The notes: generated from the letters alone by a model not told the origin. Counted from the stretch's first letter, positions 36,647 to 48,280 are shown. The stretch is 64,000 nucleotides of DNA from Erythrobacter cryptus DSM 12079 (GCF_000422985.1 NZ_KE383967.1:2493-66492), one strand, 5' to 3'. A program made the numbers and translations.

Positions 36647-37511
36647 AGGGCCGCTCGTCCCACCAGGGGTAGAAATCGGGCATGTCGGTGCTGACCTTGC
36701 CGGGATAAACGGGCCTGCGCTTCTCGAGGAAGCTGGCGATCCCTTCGCGGGCATCGGCGCTGCGGCTGAGGCGGTAGATCGCGCGCGAATCGATCTTGTG
36801 CGCCTCCATCGGGTGATCGGCGCTCGCAAGCCGCCACATCATCGCCCGGGTCAGCGCGACCGAAATCGCCGAGGTGTTGTCGGCAATCTCGCGCGCGAGC
36901 GTGTGCGCGGCATGGAGCAGATCCTCGGGCGCGTGGACCGAGCGCACCAGGCCCCCGGCGCGGGCTTCCTCGGCATCGAAGATGCGCCCGGTGTAGCACC
37001 ACTCGAGGGCCTGGCTGATGCCGACGATGCGCGGCAGGAACCAGCTCGAGGCGGCCTCGGGCACGATTCCGCGCCGGGCAAAGACAAAGCCGTAGCGCGC
37101 GTGCGAGGCGGCAAGGCGAATGTCCATCGCCAGCTGCATCGTCGCCCCCACCCCCACGGCAACGCCATTGCAGGCGGCGATCAGCGGCTTTGTGCTTTCA
37201 AACAGCCGCAGGGTGAGGAGCCCGCCGCCATCGCGCACCCGGGGGTCGGAGAGGCTTTCGACCTCCTCGCCGCTGGCAAACACTTGGCCCCCGCCCTCGG
37301 GGGTGAGATCGGCACCGGCACAAAAGGCCCGCTCGCCGCTGCCGGTAAAGATCACCGCGCGCACGGCATCATCGGCGTCGATATCGTCCATCGCCGCGAT
37401 GATCTCCTCGCCCATGGTGCGGGTAAAGGCGTTCATCTTGTCGGGCCGATTGAGCGTGATGGTGGCAATGCCATCGGCCTTGGTGAGAATGATCTGGGTG
37501 TAGTCCTTCAT
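36639..37511 (-). CDS. Enoyl-CoA hydratase/isomerase family protein
   Basis: A 290-residue crotonase-fold protein. ITLNRPDKMNAFTRTMGEE is the N-terminal motif, AFCAGADLTPEGGG forms the first oxyanion loop, and NGVAVGVGATMQLAMDIRLA the second. FARRGIVPEAASSWFLPRIVG carries the glutamate position typical of hydratases. Substrate chain type cannot be told. GGGAG precedes the ATG at 37511. A terminator at 37652-37688 separates it from the SDR gene upstream. Confidence 0.9.
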   Translation of the reverse strand: MKDYTQIILTKADGIATITLNRPDKMNAFTRTMGEEIIAAMDDIDADDAVRAVIFTGSGERAFCAGADLTPEGGGQVFASGEEVESLSDPRVRDGGGLLTLRLFESTKPLIAACNGVAVGVGATMQLAMDIRLAASHARYGFVFARRGIVPEAASSWFLPRIVGISQALEWCYTGRIFDAEEARAGGLVRSVHAPEDLLHAAHTLAREIADNTSAISVALTRAMMWRLASADHPMEAHKIDSRAIYRLSRSADAREGIASFLEKRRPVYPGKVSTDMPDFYPWWDERPYA

Positions 37512-37651
37512 GCGCTTGCTCTCCCTGCCCGGCGATTGTCCAGGGCCTGTCTGGGCTGCATCAGACACGCGAAGCCACGGGAAGACAAGCGCCCGCGCAA
37601 TGGCAATTCTGACAGTCAGGCGCAGACGGCGTGCGCCATGCCCCGAACACA

Positions 37652-37688
37652 AAAGGCCTTCCCGCCGCGTCGGGGCGGGAAGGCCTTT
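37652..37688 (-). terminator. Terminator after the SDR gene
   Basis: A perfect 15-bp stem (37652-37666 with 37674-37688) with a 7-nt loop lies 43 bases past the SDR stop. On the minus strand it is followed by TTTT (CCTTTTGTG). The symmetrical AAAGGCCTT/AAGGCCTTT ends could work in both directions. Confidence 0.85.
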
Positions 37689-37730
37689 CTGCTCGCCTTG
37701 CAGAGGCTTTGCTGCCCCTTGCGGCTGCGC

Positions 37731-38516
37731 TCAGCGCGGGGCCATGCGGATCGCGCCGTCGAGGCGCACGTCCTCGCCGTTGAAATAGCCGGTCTCGATC
37801 ATGCACAGGGCAAGCTTCGCATATTCTTCGGGCATACCGAGCCGCTTGGGGAAAGGCACCGAGGCAGCCAGCGCATCGCGCACATTCTGCGGCGCAGCGG
37901 CGAGCAGCGGGGTATCGAAGATGCCCGGCAGAATGGTGTTCACCCGGATCCCTTCGGAGGCAAGATCGCGCGCGATCGGCAAGGTCATGCCGACCACCCC
38001 GGCCTTGGAGGCCGAATAGGCCGCCTGCCCCATCTGCCCGTCCTCGGCCGCGACGCTGGCGGTGTTGATGATCACCCCGCGATCACCCTCGCCGCTCAGC
38101 GGATCGAGGGTCAGCATCCCCGCGGCCGACTTGGCGATGCAGCGGAAGGTGCCAATAAGGTTGACCTGGATCACGAAGTCGAAGGCCGAGATCGGGAAGT
38201 GCTTGATCGAACCGTCCTCCTTGGAGCGGCTGGCGGTCTTGATCGCGTTGCCGATGCCGGCGCAGTTGACAAGGATGCGCTCCTGCCCGTGGGCCTCGCG
38301 CGCCTTGGCAAAGCCGGCGTCCACATCGGCATCGCTGGTGACGTTGACCTTGCAAAACACCCCGCCGATCTCGGCGGCCACCGCGTTGCCCTTGTCTTCG
38401 TTCATGTCGAAGATCGCTACCTTCGCGCCTTTGGCCGCGAGCGCGCGGGCGGTGGCCGCACCGAGACCCGAGGCCCCGCCAGTGACAACCGCGGGGGTAT
38501 TGGCAGAAATTTCCAT
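37731..38516 (-). CDS. Short-chain dehydrogenase, 3-hydroxyacyl-CoA dehydrogenase type
   Basis: A 261-residue classical SDR: cofactor motif TGGASGLGAATARAL, the NAG-like ILVNCAGIG, catalytic serine region (INTASVAAEDG), and YSASK with the catalytic Tyr and Lys. The acidic residue after strand 2 (IFDMNEDKG) indicates NAD(H). Overall closest in pattern to type-2 3-hydroxyacyl-CoA dehydrogenases of fatty acid or branched-chain degradation. GAGAGGAAG precedes the ATG. It lies 27 bp after the thiolase. Confidence 0.88.
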   Translation of the reverse strand: MEISANTPAVVTGGASGLGAATARALAAKGAKVAIFDMNEDKGNAVAAEIGGVFCKVNVTSDADVDAGFAKAREAHGQERILVNCAGIGNAIKTASRSKEDGSIKHFPISAFDFVIQVNLIGTFRCIAKSAAGMLTLDPLSGEGDRGVIINTASVAAEDGQMGQAAYSASKAGVVGMTLPIARDLASEGIRVNTILPGIFDTPLLAAAPQNVRDALAASVPFPKRLGMPEEYAKLALCMIETGYFNGEDVRLDGAIRMAPR

Positions 38517-38543
38517 GGTTCTTCCTCTCAGATGGTCAGGAGC

Positions 38544-39713
38544 CTAGAGCGCCTCGACGATGGTGACATTGGCGACCCCGCCGCCTTCGCACATCGTCTG
38601 CAGGCCGTATTTCTTCCCGTGCCGCTTGAGCGCATGGACGAGCGTGGCCATGAGCTTGGTGCCCGAGGCGCCGAGCGGGTGGCCGAGCGCGATCGCGCCG
38701 CCGTGGACATTGAGCCGGGCCGGATCGGCGCCGGTGTGCTTGAGCCAGGCAAGCGGCACGCTGGCGAAGGCCTCGTTGACCTCGAACAGGTCAATATCGT
38801 CGATCTTCATGCCCGCCCGCGCGAGCGCGCGGTCGGTGGCGAACAGCGGTTCTTCGAGCATGATCACCGGATCGCCGGCGGTGACGGTGAGATTGTGGAT
38901 GCGCGCCAGCGGGGTGAGGCCGTGGGTCTTGAGCGCGGCCTCGCTCACCACCAGCACCGCCGAGGAGCCATCACAGATCTGGCTCGAGGTCGCCGCGGTC
39001 AGCGCCCCATCGGGCGAAAGCAGCTTGACCCCGGCAATCCCCTCGAGGCTGGCATCGAAGCGGATGCCTTCATCGACGGTGTGGAGCGCCGGGCCATCGG
39101 GGGTTTCGATCTCGACCGGAACGATCTCGCGCTCGAAGGCCCCGGCCTCGGTGGCGGCGATCGCCTTCCTGTGGCTCTCATAGGCGAAGGCATCGAGCTC
39201 GTCCTTGGTGAAGCCGTGCTTCTTGACGATCATCTCGGCGCCCATGAACTGGCTGAAGTTGATGCCGGGAAACTTCGCCTCGATGCCGGCCGCCTTGCTG
39301 TAGAGGCCTTCCTTCATGTGGAGCGTGACGTTTGAGCCCATCGGCACGCGGGTCATGCTCTCAACCCCGCTGGCGATCACCACGTCCTGGGTGCCGCTCA
39401 TCACCGCCTGGGCCGCGAAATGGATCGCCTGCTGGCTCGAGCCGCACTGGCGGTCGATGGTCACGGCCGGGGTCGATTGCGGCAGCAGCTTAGAGGCGAG
39501 CACCCCCATGCGGCCCACCTGCATCGCCTGCTCGCCCGCCTGGCTGACACAGCCGGTGACAACATCATCGATCGCCGCCGGATCGATCCCCGAACGCGCG
39601 ACGATGGCATCGAGCGACTTCGCCAAGAGATCGACCGGATGCACCCCGGCCAGCCGCCCGCCGCGCCGCCCGCCGGCGGTGCGCACGGCTTCGACAATAT
39701 AGGCTGTGGTCAT
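38544..39713 (-). CDS. Acetyl-CoA acyltransferase (thiolase)
   Basis: A 389-residue thiolase II-fold enzyme. The nucleophile Cys is in IDRQCGSSQQA, the catalytic His in NVHGGAIALGHPLGASG, and the second Cys in TMCEGGGVANV. Forward direction is beta-ketothiolysis in acyl-CoA breakdown; acetoacetyl-CoA synthesis is possible. First gene of the thiolase-SDR-hydratase-marR group. GGGAG precedes the ATG. A TTGACG/CGTAA palindrome lies just upstream. Confidence 0.92.
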   Translation of the reverse strand: MTTAYIVEAVRTAGGRRGGRLAGVHPVDLLAKSLDAIVARSGIDPAAIDDVVTGCVSQAGEQAMQVGRMGVLASKLLPQSTPAVTIDRQCGSSQQAIHFAAQAVMSGTQDVVIASGVESMTRVPMGSNVTLHMKEGLYSKAAGIEAKFPGINFSQFMGAEMIVKKHGFTKDELDAFAYESHRKAIAATEAGAFEREIVPVEIETPDGPALHTVDEGIRFDASLEGIAGVKLLSPDGALTAATSSQICDGSSAVLVVSEAALKTHGLTPLARIHNLTVTAGDPVIMLEEPLFATDRALARAGMKIDDIDLFEVNEAFASVPLAWLKHTGADPARLNVHGGAIALGHPLGASGTKLMATLVHALKRHGKKYGLQTMCEGGGVANVTIVEAL

Positions 39714-39734
39714 GAATCGCTCTCCCGCACGTGG

Positions 39735-39749
39735 TTGACGTTTGCGTAA
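39735..39749 (-). promoter_or_regulatory. Candidate operator upstream of the thiolase gene
   Basis: TTGACGTTTGCGTAA is an imperfect palindrome (ACG/CGT arms) about 22 bp before the thiolase start. It resembles the ACGT-containing sites of MerR-type LiuR regulators of acyl-CoA and branched-chain amino acid genes. The assignment is by resemblance only, and the nearby marR gene is an alternative regulator. Confidence 0.3.
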
Positions 39750-39778
39750 GCGTTAGCAGTGCCCGCAATGAGGTCAAG

Positions 39779-39807
39779 CGCGCATCGCAACCCCGCGGCG
39801 ATGCGCG
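39779..39807. other. Perfect 10-bp inverted repeat before the TonB receptor gene
   Basis: Arms 39779-39788 and 39798-39807 pair perfectly around a 9-nt loop (CGCGCATCGC/GCGATGCGCG). No T-run follows. It lies in the 292-bp divergent region between the thiolase and the TonB receptor and could be an operator or leader hairpin. Confidence 0.4.
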
Positions 39808-39818
39808 GCGGCTACGCG

Positions 39819-39830
39819 ATGTTGCAACAT
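39819..39830. promoter_or_regulatory. 12-bp palindrome ATGTTGCAACAT abutting a TTGACA element
   Basis: ATGTTGCAACAT is a perfect palindrome directly followed by TTGACA (39830-39835). A matching -10 at 17 bp is not evident, so the promoter is unproven. It is a plausible repressor site for the TonB receptor gene. Confidence 0.35.
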
Positions 39831-40005
39831 TGACACAGAATTTCCGCAAACGGGGCTCTTGGCGTGGTTTTTGTTTGCGGCACTCGCGGCAAATGGCGCA
39901 TTTCGTGCCCAGCGTCGAGGTCCGGGTGTTCCCGGGCTGACTCACGAGCGCTCCAAAGCCAAAATTGGACCGGCTCACGCCGGACAACTAGGGGACCAAA
40001 CAAGC

Positions 40006-42936
40006 ATGAGAAAGATTTCGATCCTGAAGGCCGGCGCGGCACCCGTTGCCCTTGGCCTCGTGCTGGCGGCGACGCCGGCCTTCGCGCAAGATCAGGACAT
40101 GAGCGAGGAAGCGGCATCCGCCGAGGAAGCCCGCGCCATCGTCGTGACCGGTTCGCGCATCGCCCGCCCGAATCTCGAGAGCGCCAGCCCCGTCACCGTG
40201 GTGAGCGCCGAGCAGATCGAACTGACCGGCACCACCACGCTTGAAACCCTGCTCAACCAGCTGCCGCAGGTGATCCCGGGCAACACCCGCGTGTCGAACA
40301 ACGCGGGCGGCGAAAACTTCGCCACCCTCGACCTGCGCGGCCTTGGCCCGGCGCGGACCCTGATCCTTGTCGATGGCGAGCGTCTGCCCGCTTCGACCAC
40401 CACCGGCGTGATCGACATCAACCAGATCCCGGTTGGTCTGATCCAGCGCGTCGAAGTGGTGACCGGCGGCGCCTCGGCGGTCTATGGTTCGGACGCCATC
40501 GGCGGCGTCATCAACTTCATCCTCAAGGAAGACTATGAAGGCGTCGAGTTCGTCGGCCTGCAGAACTTCTCCGAGGATGGGGCCTTCCAGACCTACACCA
40601 TCAACGGCACCATGGGCGGCAACTTCGCCGATGGTCGCGGCAACTTCACCTTCTTCGGTTCGTGGACCGATCGTGATGGCGTGTTCCAGGGCCGTTATCC
40701 CTATTCGCGGGTTTCGGGCGCGCTCTATTTCGATCCCAATGTCGATGTCGGCGTCGGCGGCCCGATCCGCGTGATCGACGATCCGGCGAAAATCCCGGCC
40801 GGCTATATCCCGGCTGCCGGCGGTGGCTCGGCGACGCCGCCCTGGGGCTGGATCGCCAACAACTCGGCCAATCCGTTCCAGAACCTCGGAACGCTGCTGC
40901 CCAGCCAGTTCGGTGCCGGCACCTATGACACCAATTGCGACGGTGTGGCCAACACCACCCCGTACAACACCGGCAACCTTGCCTTTGACGACCAGGGCCG
41001 GCTGATTCCGCGCGCCGCGTCGGGCAACTGCAACATCCCGCTGCGCTCGATTGGTTCGAACCGCTACAATTTCGGCCCGGTCAACTACCTGATCACGCCG
41101 TTCGACCGCCTCACCCTGACCGCGGTCGGTCGCTACGAGTTCAGCGACAAGACCCGGCTGAAGCTGTTCAGCTCCTACACCAACGCCAACCAGCAGGTGG
41201 CGCTGGCGCCGACCCCGGCGACCAACATCGTCGTGCCGGCCAACAGCCCGCTGATCCCGGCGGATCTGCGCATTGCGCTCAACAGCCGCCCGAACCCGAA
41301 CGCGTCCTTCATCATCAACCGCCGGTTCAGCGAAACCGGCGCGCGCATCGGTGATTTCAGCACGGATTCGAAGAACATCCGCCTGATTCTCGAGCATGAT
41401 TTCGATGACAAGTGGTCGGCCAACCTGGTCGGCAGCTTCGGTCGCGTGGACAACCGCATCCAGAACCAGGGCAACATCCGCCGCTCGGCGGTGACCCAGG
41501 GTCTCAATGGCTGCCCGACCGGCTCGGGCCCGGGCTGCGTGCCGATCAACATCTTCGGTCCGAACACGCTGACCCCGGCGATGCTGAGCTTCGTCGCGCT
41601 GACCACCACCGATACCGAAAGCTTTGAACAGCTTCGCCTTGCCACCAACCTCACCGGCAGCCTGTTCGAACTTCCGGGCGGCCCGCTTGGGATCGCGGTG
41701 GGTGCCGAATACCGCAAGGACACCGGCAAGACCCAGGTGGATGATGCCAAGCGCACCGGCGACATCATCGGCTTCAACGCGCAAGGTTCGATCTCGGGCC
41801 AGATCGAGGTCAAGGAAGTCTACGGCGAAATCCGTGCACCGATCCTCGACTTCTTCTCGGTCGGTGCGGGTGCCCGCTATTCGGACTACTCGACCATTGG
41901 CGGGTTGTTCAACTGGAAGGCCGAAGCCGAACTCAACCCGGTCTCGTGGGCCCGCATCCGCGCGTCCTACAACAAGGCGGCGCGCGCGCCCAACGTGTTC
42001 GAACTGTTCCAGAACGGCGACCAGGGCTTCCCGTCCTATGTCGACCCCTGCAACGACACCGCGGCGCGCACCCCGGCGATCCTGGCCGTGTGCCAGGCCA
42101 CCGCTCCGGGCTTCAACTTCACCGGCTTCCAGCAGGAAAACTCGCAGGTTCAGGCCTTCGCCTTCGGCGACCCGACCCTGCGCGAGGAAAAGGCTGAAAC
42201 CTGGACCGCCGGTATCGTGCTCACCCCGCCGCCGATCGCCGGTGTGCGGCTGGCCTTCACCGCCGACTACTACGACATCGAGCTGACCAACCGCGTCGCG
42301 GGCCTGGGCGCCGGCTTCTACATCAGCCAGTGCTATCAGGCGAACGATCCGACCGCGTGCCAGCGCATTGTGCGCAGCTCGGTCACCGGTCAGATCGAAT
42401 CGGTGGCGACCGGGCGAACCAACTCGCCCACCCCGCTCGTCACCCGCGGTGTGGACGTTGGTCTCGACGCCAGCTTCGATGCCTTCGGCGGCATGGTTTT
42501 CATCAACGACGTGCTGACCTATGTCGACACCTTCCGGATCGGCACCACCGAGTTCGTGGACACCGTGTTCTCGGGCATCGGCGGGGTGACCCCGGAATGG
42601 TCGAACACCCTGACCGTGGGCTGGCGCAACGAGAAGTTCACCGGCCAGGTCCGCTATGTCTGGGACAAGGGCGGCCGCCAGAACTTCCCGGGCGCCGAGC
42701 TTGAAGGGTTCTTCCCGGACAGCGGCCGGATCCCCGATCTCAACCTCGTCAACCTCTCGCTGCGTTGGCAGGCGTCCGACAACATCGAGATCACCGGGAT
42801 CGTCAACAACCTGCTCGACAAGTATCCGCCGCAGACCGCGACCGGCTACTTCGAGCAGGCCAACACCAACATCAACTTCTACGACGACTACGCCGTCGGT
42901 CGGAACTTCACCCTCCAGGCGCGCGTGAAGTTCTAA
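40006..42936 (+). CDS. TonB-dependent outer-membrane receptor
   Basis: A 976-residue receptor. The ATG at 40006 (GGGGACC 8 bases upstream) opens a signal peptide ending in ATPAFAQ. A TonB-box-like region (ARAIVVTGSRI) follows, then the plug (about 50-165: SASPVTVVSAEQI ... LRGLGPARTLILVDGERL ... VEVVTGGASAVYGSDAIGGVINFI), then a long barrel ending in an aromatic (NFTLQARVKF). Such large receptors are abundant in sphingomonads and take up siderophores, peptides or glycans. The substrate is not evident. It ends in a strong terminator and faces a TPR/2OG-oxygenase gene. Confidence 0.93.
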   Translation: MRKISILKAGAAPVALGLVLAATPAFAQDQDMSEEAASAEEARAIVVTGSRIARPNLESASPVTVVSAEQIELTGTTTLETLLNQLPQVIPGNTRVSNNAGGENFATLDLRGLGPARTLILVDGERLPASTTTGVIDINQIPVGLIQRVEVVTGGASAVYGSDAIGGVINFILKEDYEGVEFVGLQNFSEDGAFQTYTINGTMGGNFADGRGNFTFFGSWTDRDGVFQGRYPYSRVSGALYFDPNVDVGVGGPIRVIDDPAKIPAGYIPAAGGGSATPPWGWIANNSANPFQNLGTLLPSQFGAGTYDTNCDGVANTTPYNTGNLAFDDQGRLIPRAASGNCNIPLRSIGSNRYNFGPVNYLITPFDRLTLTAVGRYEFSDKTRLKLFSSYTNANQQVALAPTPATNIVVPANSPLIPADLRIALNSRPNPNASFIINRRFSETGARIGDFSTDSKNIRLILEHDFDDKWSANLVGSFGRVDNRIQNQGNIRRSAVTQGLNGCPTGSGPGCVPINIFGPNTLTPAMLSFVALTTTDTESFEQLRLATNLTGSLFELPGGPLGIAVGAEYRKDTGKTQVDDAKRTGDIIGFNAQGSISGQIEVKEVYGEIRAPILDFFSVGAGARYSDYSTIGGLFNWKAEAELNPVSWARIRASYNKAARAPNVFELFQNGDQGFPSYVDPCNDTAARTPAILAVCQATAPGFNFTGFQQENSQVQAFAFGDPTLREEKAETWTAGIVLTPPPIAGVRLAFTADYYDIELTNRVAGLGAGFYISQCYQANDPTACQRIVRSSVTGQIESVATGRTNSPTPLVTRGVDVGLDASFDAFGGMVFINDVLTYVDTFRIGTTEFVDTVFSGIGGVTPEWSNTLTVGWRNEKFTGQVRYVWDKGGRQNFPGAELEGFFPDSGRIPDLNLVNLSLRWQASDNIEITGIVNNLLDKYPPQTATGYFEQANTNINFYDDYAVGRNFTLQARVKF

Positions 42937-42959
42937 GAAGTCTGACCTTGGTCAAAGGG

Positions 42960-42992
42960 AAACGGCGGGCCTCGGCCCGCCGTTTTTCTTTT
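42960..42992 (+). terminator. Terminator of the TonB receptor gene
   Basis: An 11-bp perfect stem (42960-42970 with 42975-42985), a CTCG loop and a TTTTTCTTTT tract lie 24 bases past the stop codon. Confidence 0.92.
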
Positions 42993-43042
42993 GTGCGAGG
43001 CGATTACAGCGCCCGGCAAAGGCCGCTGCGGCGCAGACCGGC

Positions 43043-44842
43043 CTAGCCCACGGGCACCGCGTCGAAGGCCACCGTCAGACGCTCATGCCCACCGGCAAAG
43101 GCCACGGTGCCGTGCCACATTGAGGAGGGAAACAGCACCAGCGCGCCTGCGACCGGCGCGACGATCCGGCGCGGTGGCAGATCGAGGCCCAGTTCGGCAG
43201 GCGGCTCACCCAGCACCAGCGCCCCGGCGTGGGGCGGATCGGCCGGATCGGGCGGGGGCACGACCAGGTGCAGCGCCGAGCTGATCCAGCCGGCCTGATG
43301 GATATGGGCGATGTGAAAGCCCGCCCCTGTCAGCCGCACCGACCACGATCCGGCAAGGCGCACACCTGCGGCGCGGCGGCGGTAATGGGGATGATCGGGA
43401 TCGGCGGGCATCCGCGCGACGTGCGCCGCCACTTCCTCGAGGATCGCCGCCCGCAGCCGCCGCAGCACCGGGTGCGAGCGGCGGAACAGCGCGCCCTCGG
43501 TCTGGGTGCCGCCGCGCAGGCTCTGATCGGGCGGATGGCTGGCAGCGCGGTGCAGGCCGCGCAGCACGCAGCACAATTCCTCGAGCGCGCCCGGCTCGGC
43601 CAGCCACGGAATGGGGCGCTGCTGCACCTGCGTTTCGTAATCGTGCAGCCAGGCCTCGCGCGGATCGCCCAGCACCCGCCAGGCAAGGCTGAGATAGGCG
43701 AGCGCGAACTGATCGGCCGGATCGCGCGCTCCGGCCTCCTGCGCCAGCGCCTCGGCCTGCCGCGGCTCACCGCGGCGCAGCGCGTTGCGCGCCCGCGCCC
43801 CGAGGAACGGGCCGTGGCCGGAAAATTGCGGCGCCGCGCGCGCAAACAGCGCCTCGGCCGCATCCCCCTCACCCAGCTCGCCGCGGGCCACGGCCTCGTA
43901 GAAATCGATCTCGGCCGCATCCCCAAGCTGCCCTCGCGCCTCCCCGGCCGCGGCGACCACGCCCGCATGATCGCGGTGATCGAGCATCAGCGCCAGCCAG
44001 TTCTGCCAGATCGCCCGCTCGGCGGGCCACTGTGCGAGCAGCGCGCGGTAGCTGCGATAGGGATCCTTGCCGGTGCCATATTCGCGCGCCAGCCGCGCCA
44101 GCGCGCGGTGGGCGGGGAAATAGGCGGGGGCCTCGCTCACCAGCCGCTCGAGCCGCGCCTCGGCCTCGGCCACCGCGCCGCATTCGATCAGCGCACCAGC
44201 GAGCGCATCGACGAATTCGGGCGACCGGCCAAAGCGGCTCTCGCAGGCGCGCAGATGGGCAAGCGCGGCCTCGGCCTTGCCATCCTCGCGCAGGGTCAGC
44301 GCAAGACGAATGGTGGCGGCCAGATTGTCAGGCGCGATCGCCAGACTTGCGCGGTATTGTGCGGCCGCCGCCGCGGCATCGCCCTCCTCGGCGAGCAGTG
44401 CGGCGAGCTGGTTGCTGGCACCGAGCGCACGGGGGTTCCGGGCGAGCACCTGGCGCAGGCGCGCCTCGGCCTCGCCAACGCGACCCCGCGCCTGGGCCAA
44501 ACGCGCAGCGTTGAGCTGTGCCGGCAGATAGGCCGGATCAGCGGCGATGGCCTCGGCCAACACCGCCTCGGCCGCATCGAGCGCGCCCAAGTCCTCGTGG
44601 CACAGCGCGAGGCTGTTGAGCAGCTCGGCGCTTGCTACCCCCAGCGCGCGGGCGCGAGTGAAGGCCGTAACCGCCCCGGCATGATCGCCCGCGCGGCGCC
44701 GGATCACCCCGGCAAGATGCCAGGCCGGGCCATGGCCGGGCTCGGCCATGACAACCGCCGCGATCGCGGCCTGCGCGCCCGCCACATCGCCGCGCTCCAT
44801 GCGCGCGTGGATCGCCGCAAGCTCGGCAAGGGACGTGCCCAT
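43043..44842 (-). CDS. TPR protein with C-terminal 2OG-Fe(II) oxygenase-like domain
   Basis: The 599-residue product begins with about 12 tandem TPR-like helix pairs (residues about 1-430; for example GHGPAWHLAGVIRRRAGDH and ALGASNQLAALLAEEGD). It ends with a domain (about 465-599) matching the putative 2OG-Fe(II) oxygenase family 5: GFHIAHIHQAGWISSALHLV holds the HxH iron-ligand region (around residue 510), and ALVLFPSSMWHGTV (around 576) with ERLTVAFD holds the distal His and the 2-oxoglutarate-binding Arg position. No signal peptide, so cytosolic. The substrate is unknown. It is convergent with the TonB receptor and only 14 bp after the small exported protein. Confidence 0.82.
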   Translation of the reverse strand: MGTSLAELAAIHARMERGDVAGAQAAIAAVVMAEPGHGPAWHLAGVIRRRAGDHAGAVTAFTRARALGVASAELLNSLALCHEDLGALDAAEAVLAEAIAADPAYLPAQLNAARLAQARGRVGEAEARLRQVLARNPRALGASNQLAALLAEEGDAAAAAAQYRASLAIAPDNLAATIRLALTLREDGKAEAALAHLRACESRFGRSPEFVDALAGALIECGAVAEAEARLERLVSEAPAYFPAHRALARLAREYGTGKDPYRSYRALLAQWPAERAIWQNWLALMLDHRDHAGVVAAAGEARGQLGDAAEIDFYEAVARGELGEGDAAEALFARAAPQFSGHGPFLGARARNALRRGEPRQAEALAQEAGARDPADQFALAYLSLAWRVLGDPREAWLHDYETQVQQRPIPWLAEPGALEELCCVLRGLHRAASHPPDQSLRGGTQTEGALFRRSHPVLRRLRAAILEEVAAHVARMPADPDHPHYRRRAAGVRLAGSWSVRLTGAGFHIAHIHQAGWISSALHLVVPPPDPADPPHAGALVLGEPPAELGLDLPPRRIVAPVAGALVLFPSSMWHGTVAFAGGHERLTVAFDAVPVG

Positions 44843-44856
44843 GGCGACGCGGCAGC

Positions 44857-45435
44857 CTAGCTGCGGCGCTTGATCCGGAAGCCCACCCCGCCGTCGATCT
44901 TGGCCATGTAGCTGCCGAGCGCGGCGCGGCGGATCACGATAGTCTTGCCTGCAGCCGGGCGGTTGAGGAAGGTGTTGTCGTTTTGCGCCCAGACCGATCC
45001 ATCATCGAGGCGGAAGACATAGCCCCCGGTGCCGCCCGAAACACCGACGATGGTGGCGGTGATCTCCTTGATCTCCTCCTGCTCGATCTCATCCTCGCCG
45101 TCATCCCCGAACAGCCCGAAGCCCGAGGCGACAAAGCCGAACAGGCTGCGCCGGGTGCGCTTGACATCCTCACGGCTGACGATCCGCACGTCCTTGGCCG
45201 CCTCGGCCTCGGCCAGCGCGCTCACGCTGCGATCAAAGCAGGCGAGGCGCTGGCCATCATCGGTGATGCTGCGGCATTCGAGCAGCTTGGCATAGACCTC
45301 GGGCGCGGCGCGTTCGTCCTTCTGGGCGGCGAGCGGACTGGCAAGAGCCGCCGCTGCCGCTGCCATCCCCACCAGCGCTGCGCGCGCCGCCCTGCCTTGT
45401 GCTCTCACCTGCCCTCTCCCTGCTGTGGCGTGCAT
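44857..45435 (-). CDS. Exported protein of unknown function
   Basis: A 192-residue product with an N-terminal signal (Arg-rich start, then an Ala-rich core to SPLAAQ). The mature part has a pair of cysteines in LLECRSITDDGQRLACFDRSV, resembling the small Cys-containing helical motif found in several exported proteobacterial proteins. An acidic stretch (DDGEDEIEQEE) and a C-terminal beta-rich part follow (VFRLDDGSVWAQND). AGGTGG precedes the ATG. It lies 41 bp downstream of clpB on the same strand. Function not assigned. Confidence 0.72.
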   Translation of the reverse strand: MHATAGRGQVRAQGRAARAALVGMAAAAAALASPLAAQKDERAAPEVYAKLLECRSITDDGQRLACFDRSVSALAEAEAAKDVRIVSREDVKRTRRSLFGFVASGFGLFGDDGEDEIEQEEIKEITATIVGVSGGTGGYVFRLDDGSVWAQNDNTFLNRPAAGKTIVIRRAALGSYMAKIDGGVGFRIKRRS

Positions 45436-45476
45436 CGGCCCACCTATAGCCGATTTGCCGGCAGGGCAAACAGCGC

Positions 45477-48053
<2,577 letters not shown>

Positions 48054-48082
48054 GGGATCGCCCCTCCAAAGAAATGTTGTGC

Positions 48083-48113
48083 GTCAGATAGTGTTGCGCA
48101 TCAGCAACACAAG
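48083..48113 (-). promoter_or_regulatory. Candidate RpoH (sigma-32) promoter of clpB
   Basis: On the minus strand, CTTG (48110-48113) is followed after 17 bp by ACTATCTGAC (48092-48083), close to the alphaproteobacterial heat-shock -10 CYTATNTNNG. The predicted start of transcription lies about 20-25 bases before the clpB start codon. A perfect inverted repeat, GTGTTGC-6-GCAACAC (48091-48110), fills the spacer and could bind a repressor. Confidence 0.5.
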
Positions 48114-48280
48114 GGTTTGCCATCCACAAATTTGCATGGCCCATGCCTGTCGCAGCGGACATGGGCAGCCTGTCGCATCACGGCAAGGGGATGGCGAGGG
48201 CTAACCGGGGCTGGGACCCTTGACCGCGGCAAGCGCGCGGGCGATGCAGGGCCTCGCAATTTGCGGGAGAGACATCAACC

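Noticed and set aside
39830..39860. Sigma-70 promoter from the TTGACA at 39830-39835
   Set aside because: No acceptable -10 hexamer lies 16-18 bases downstream.
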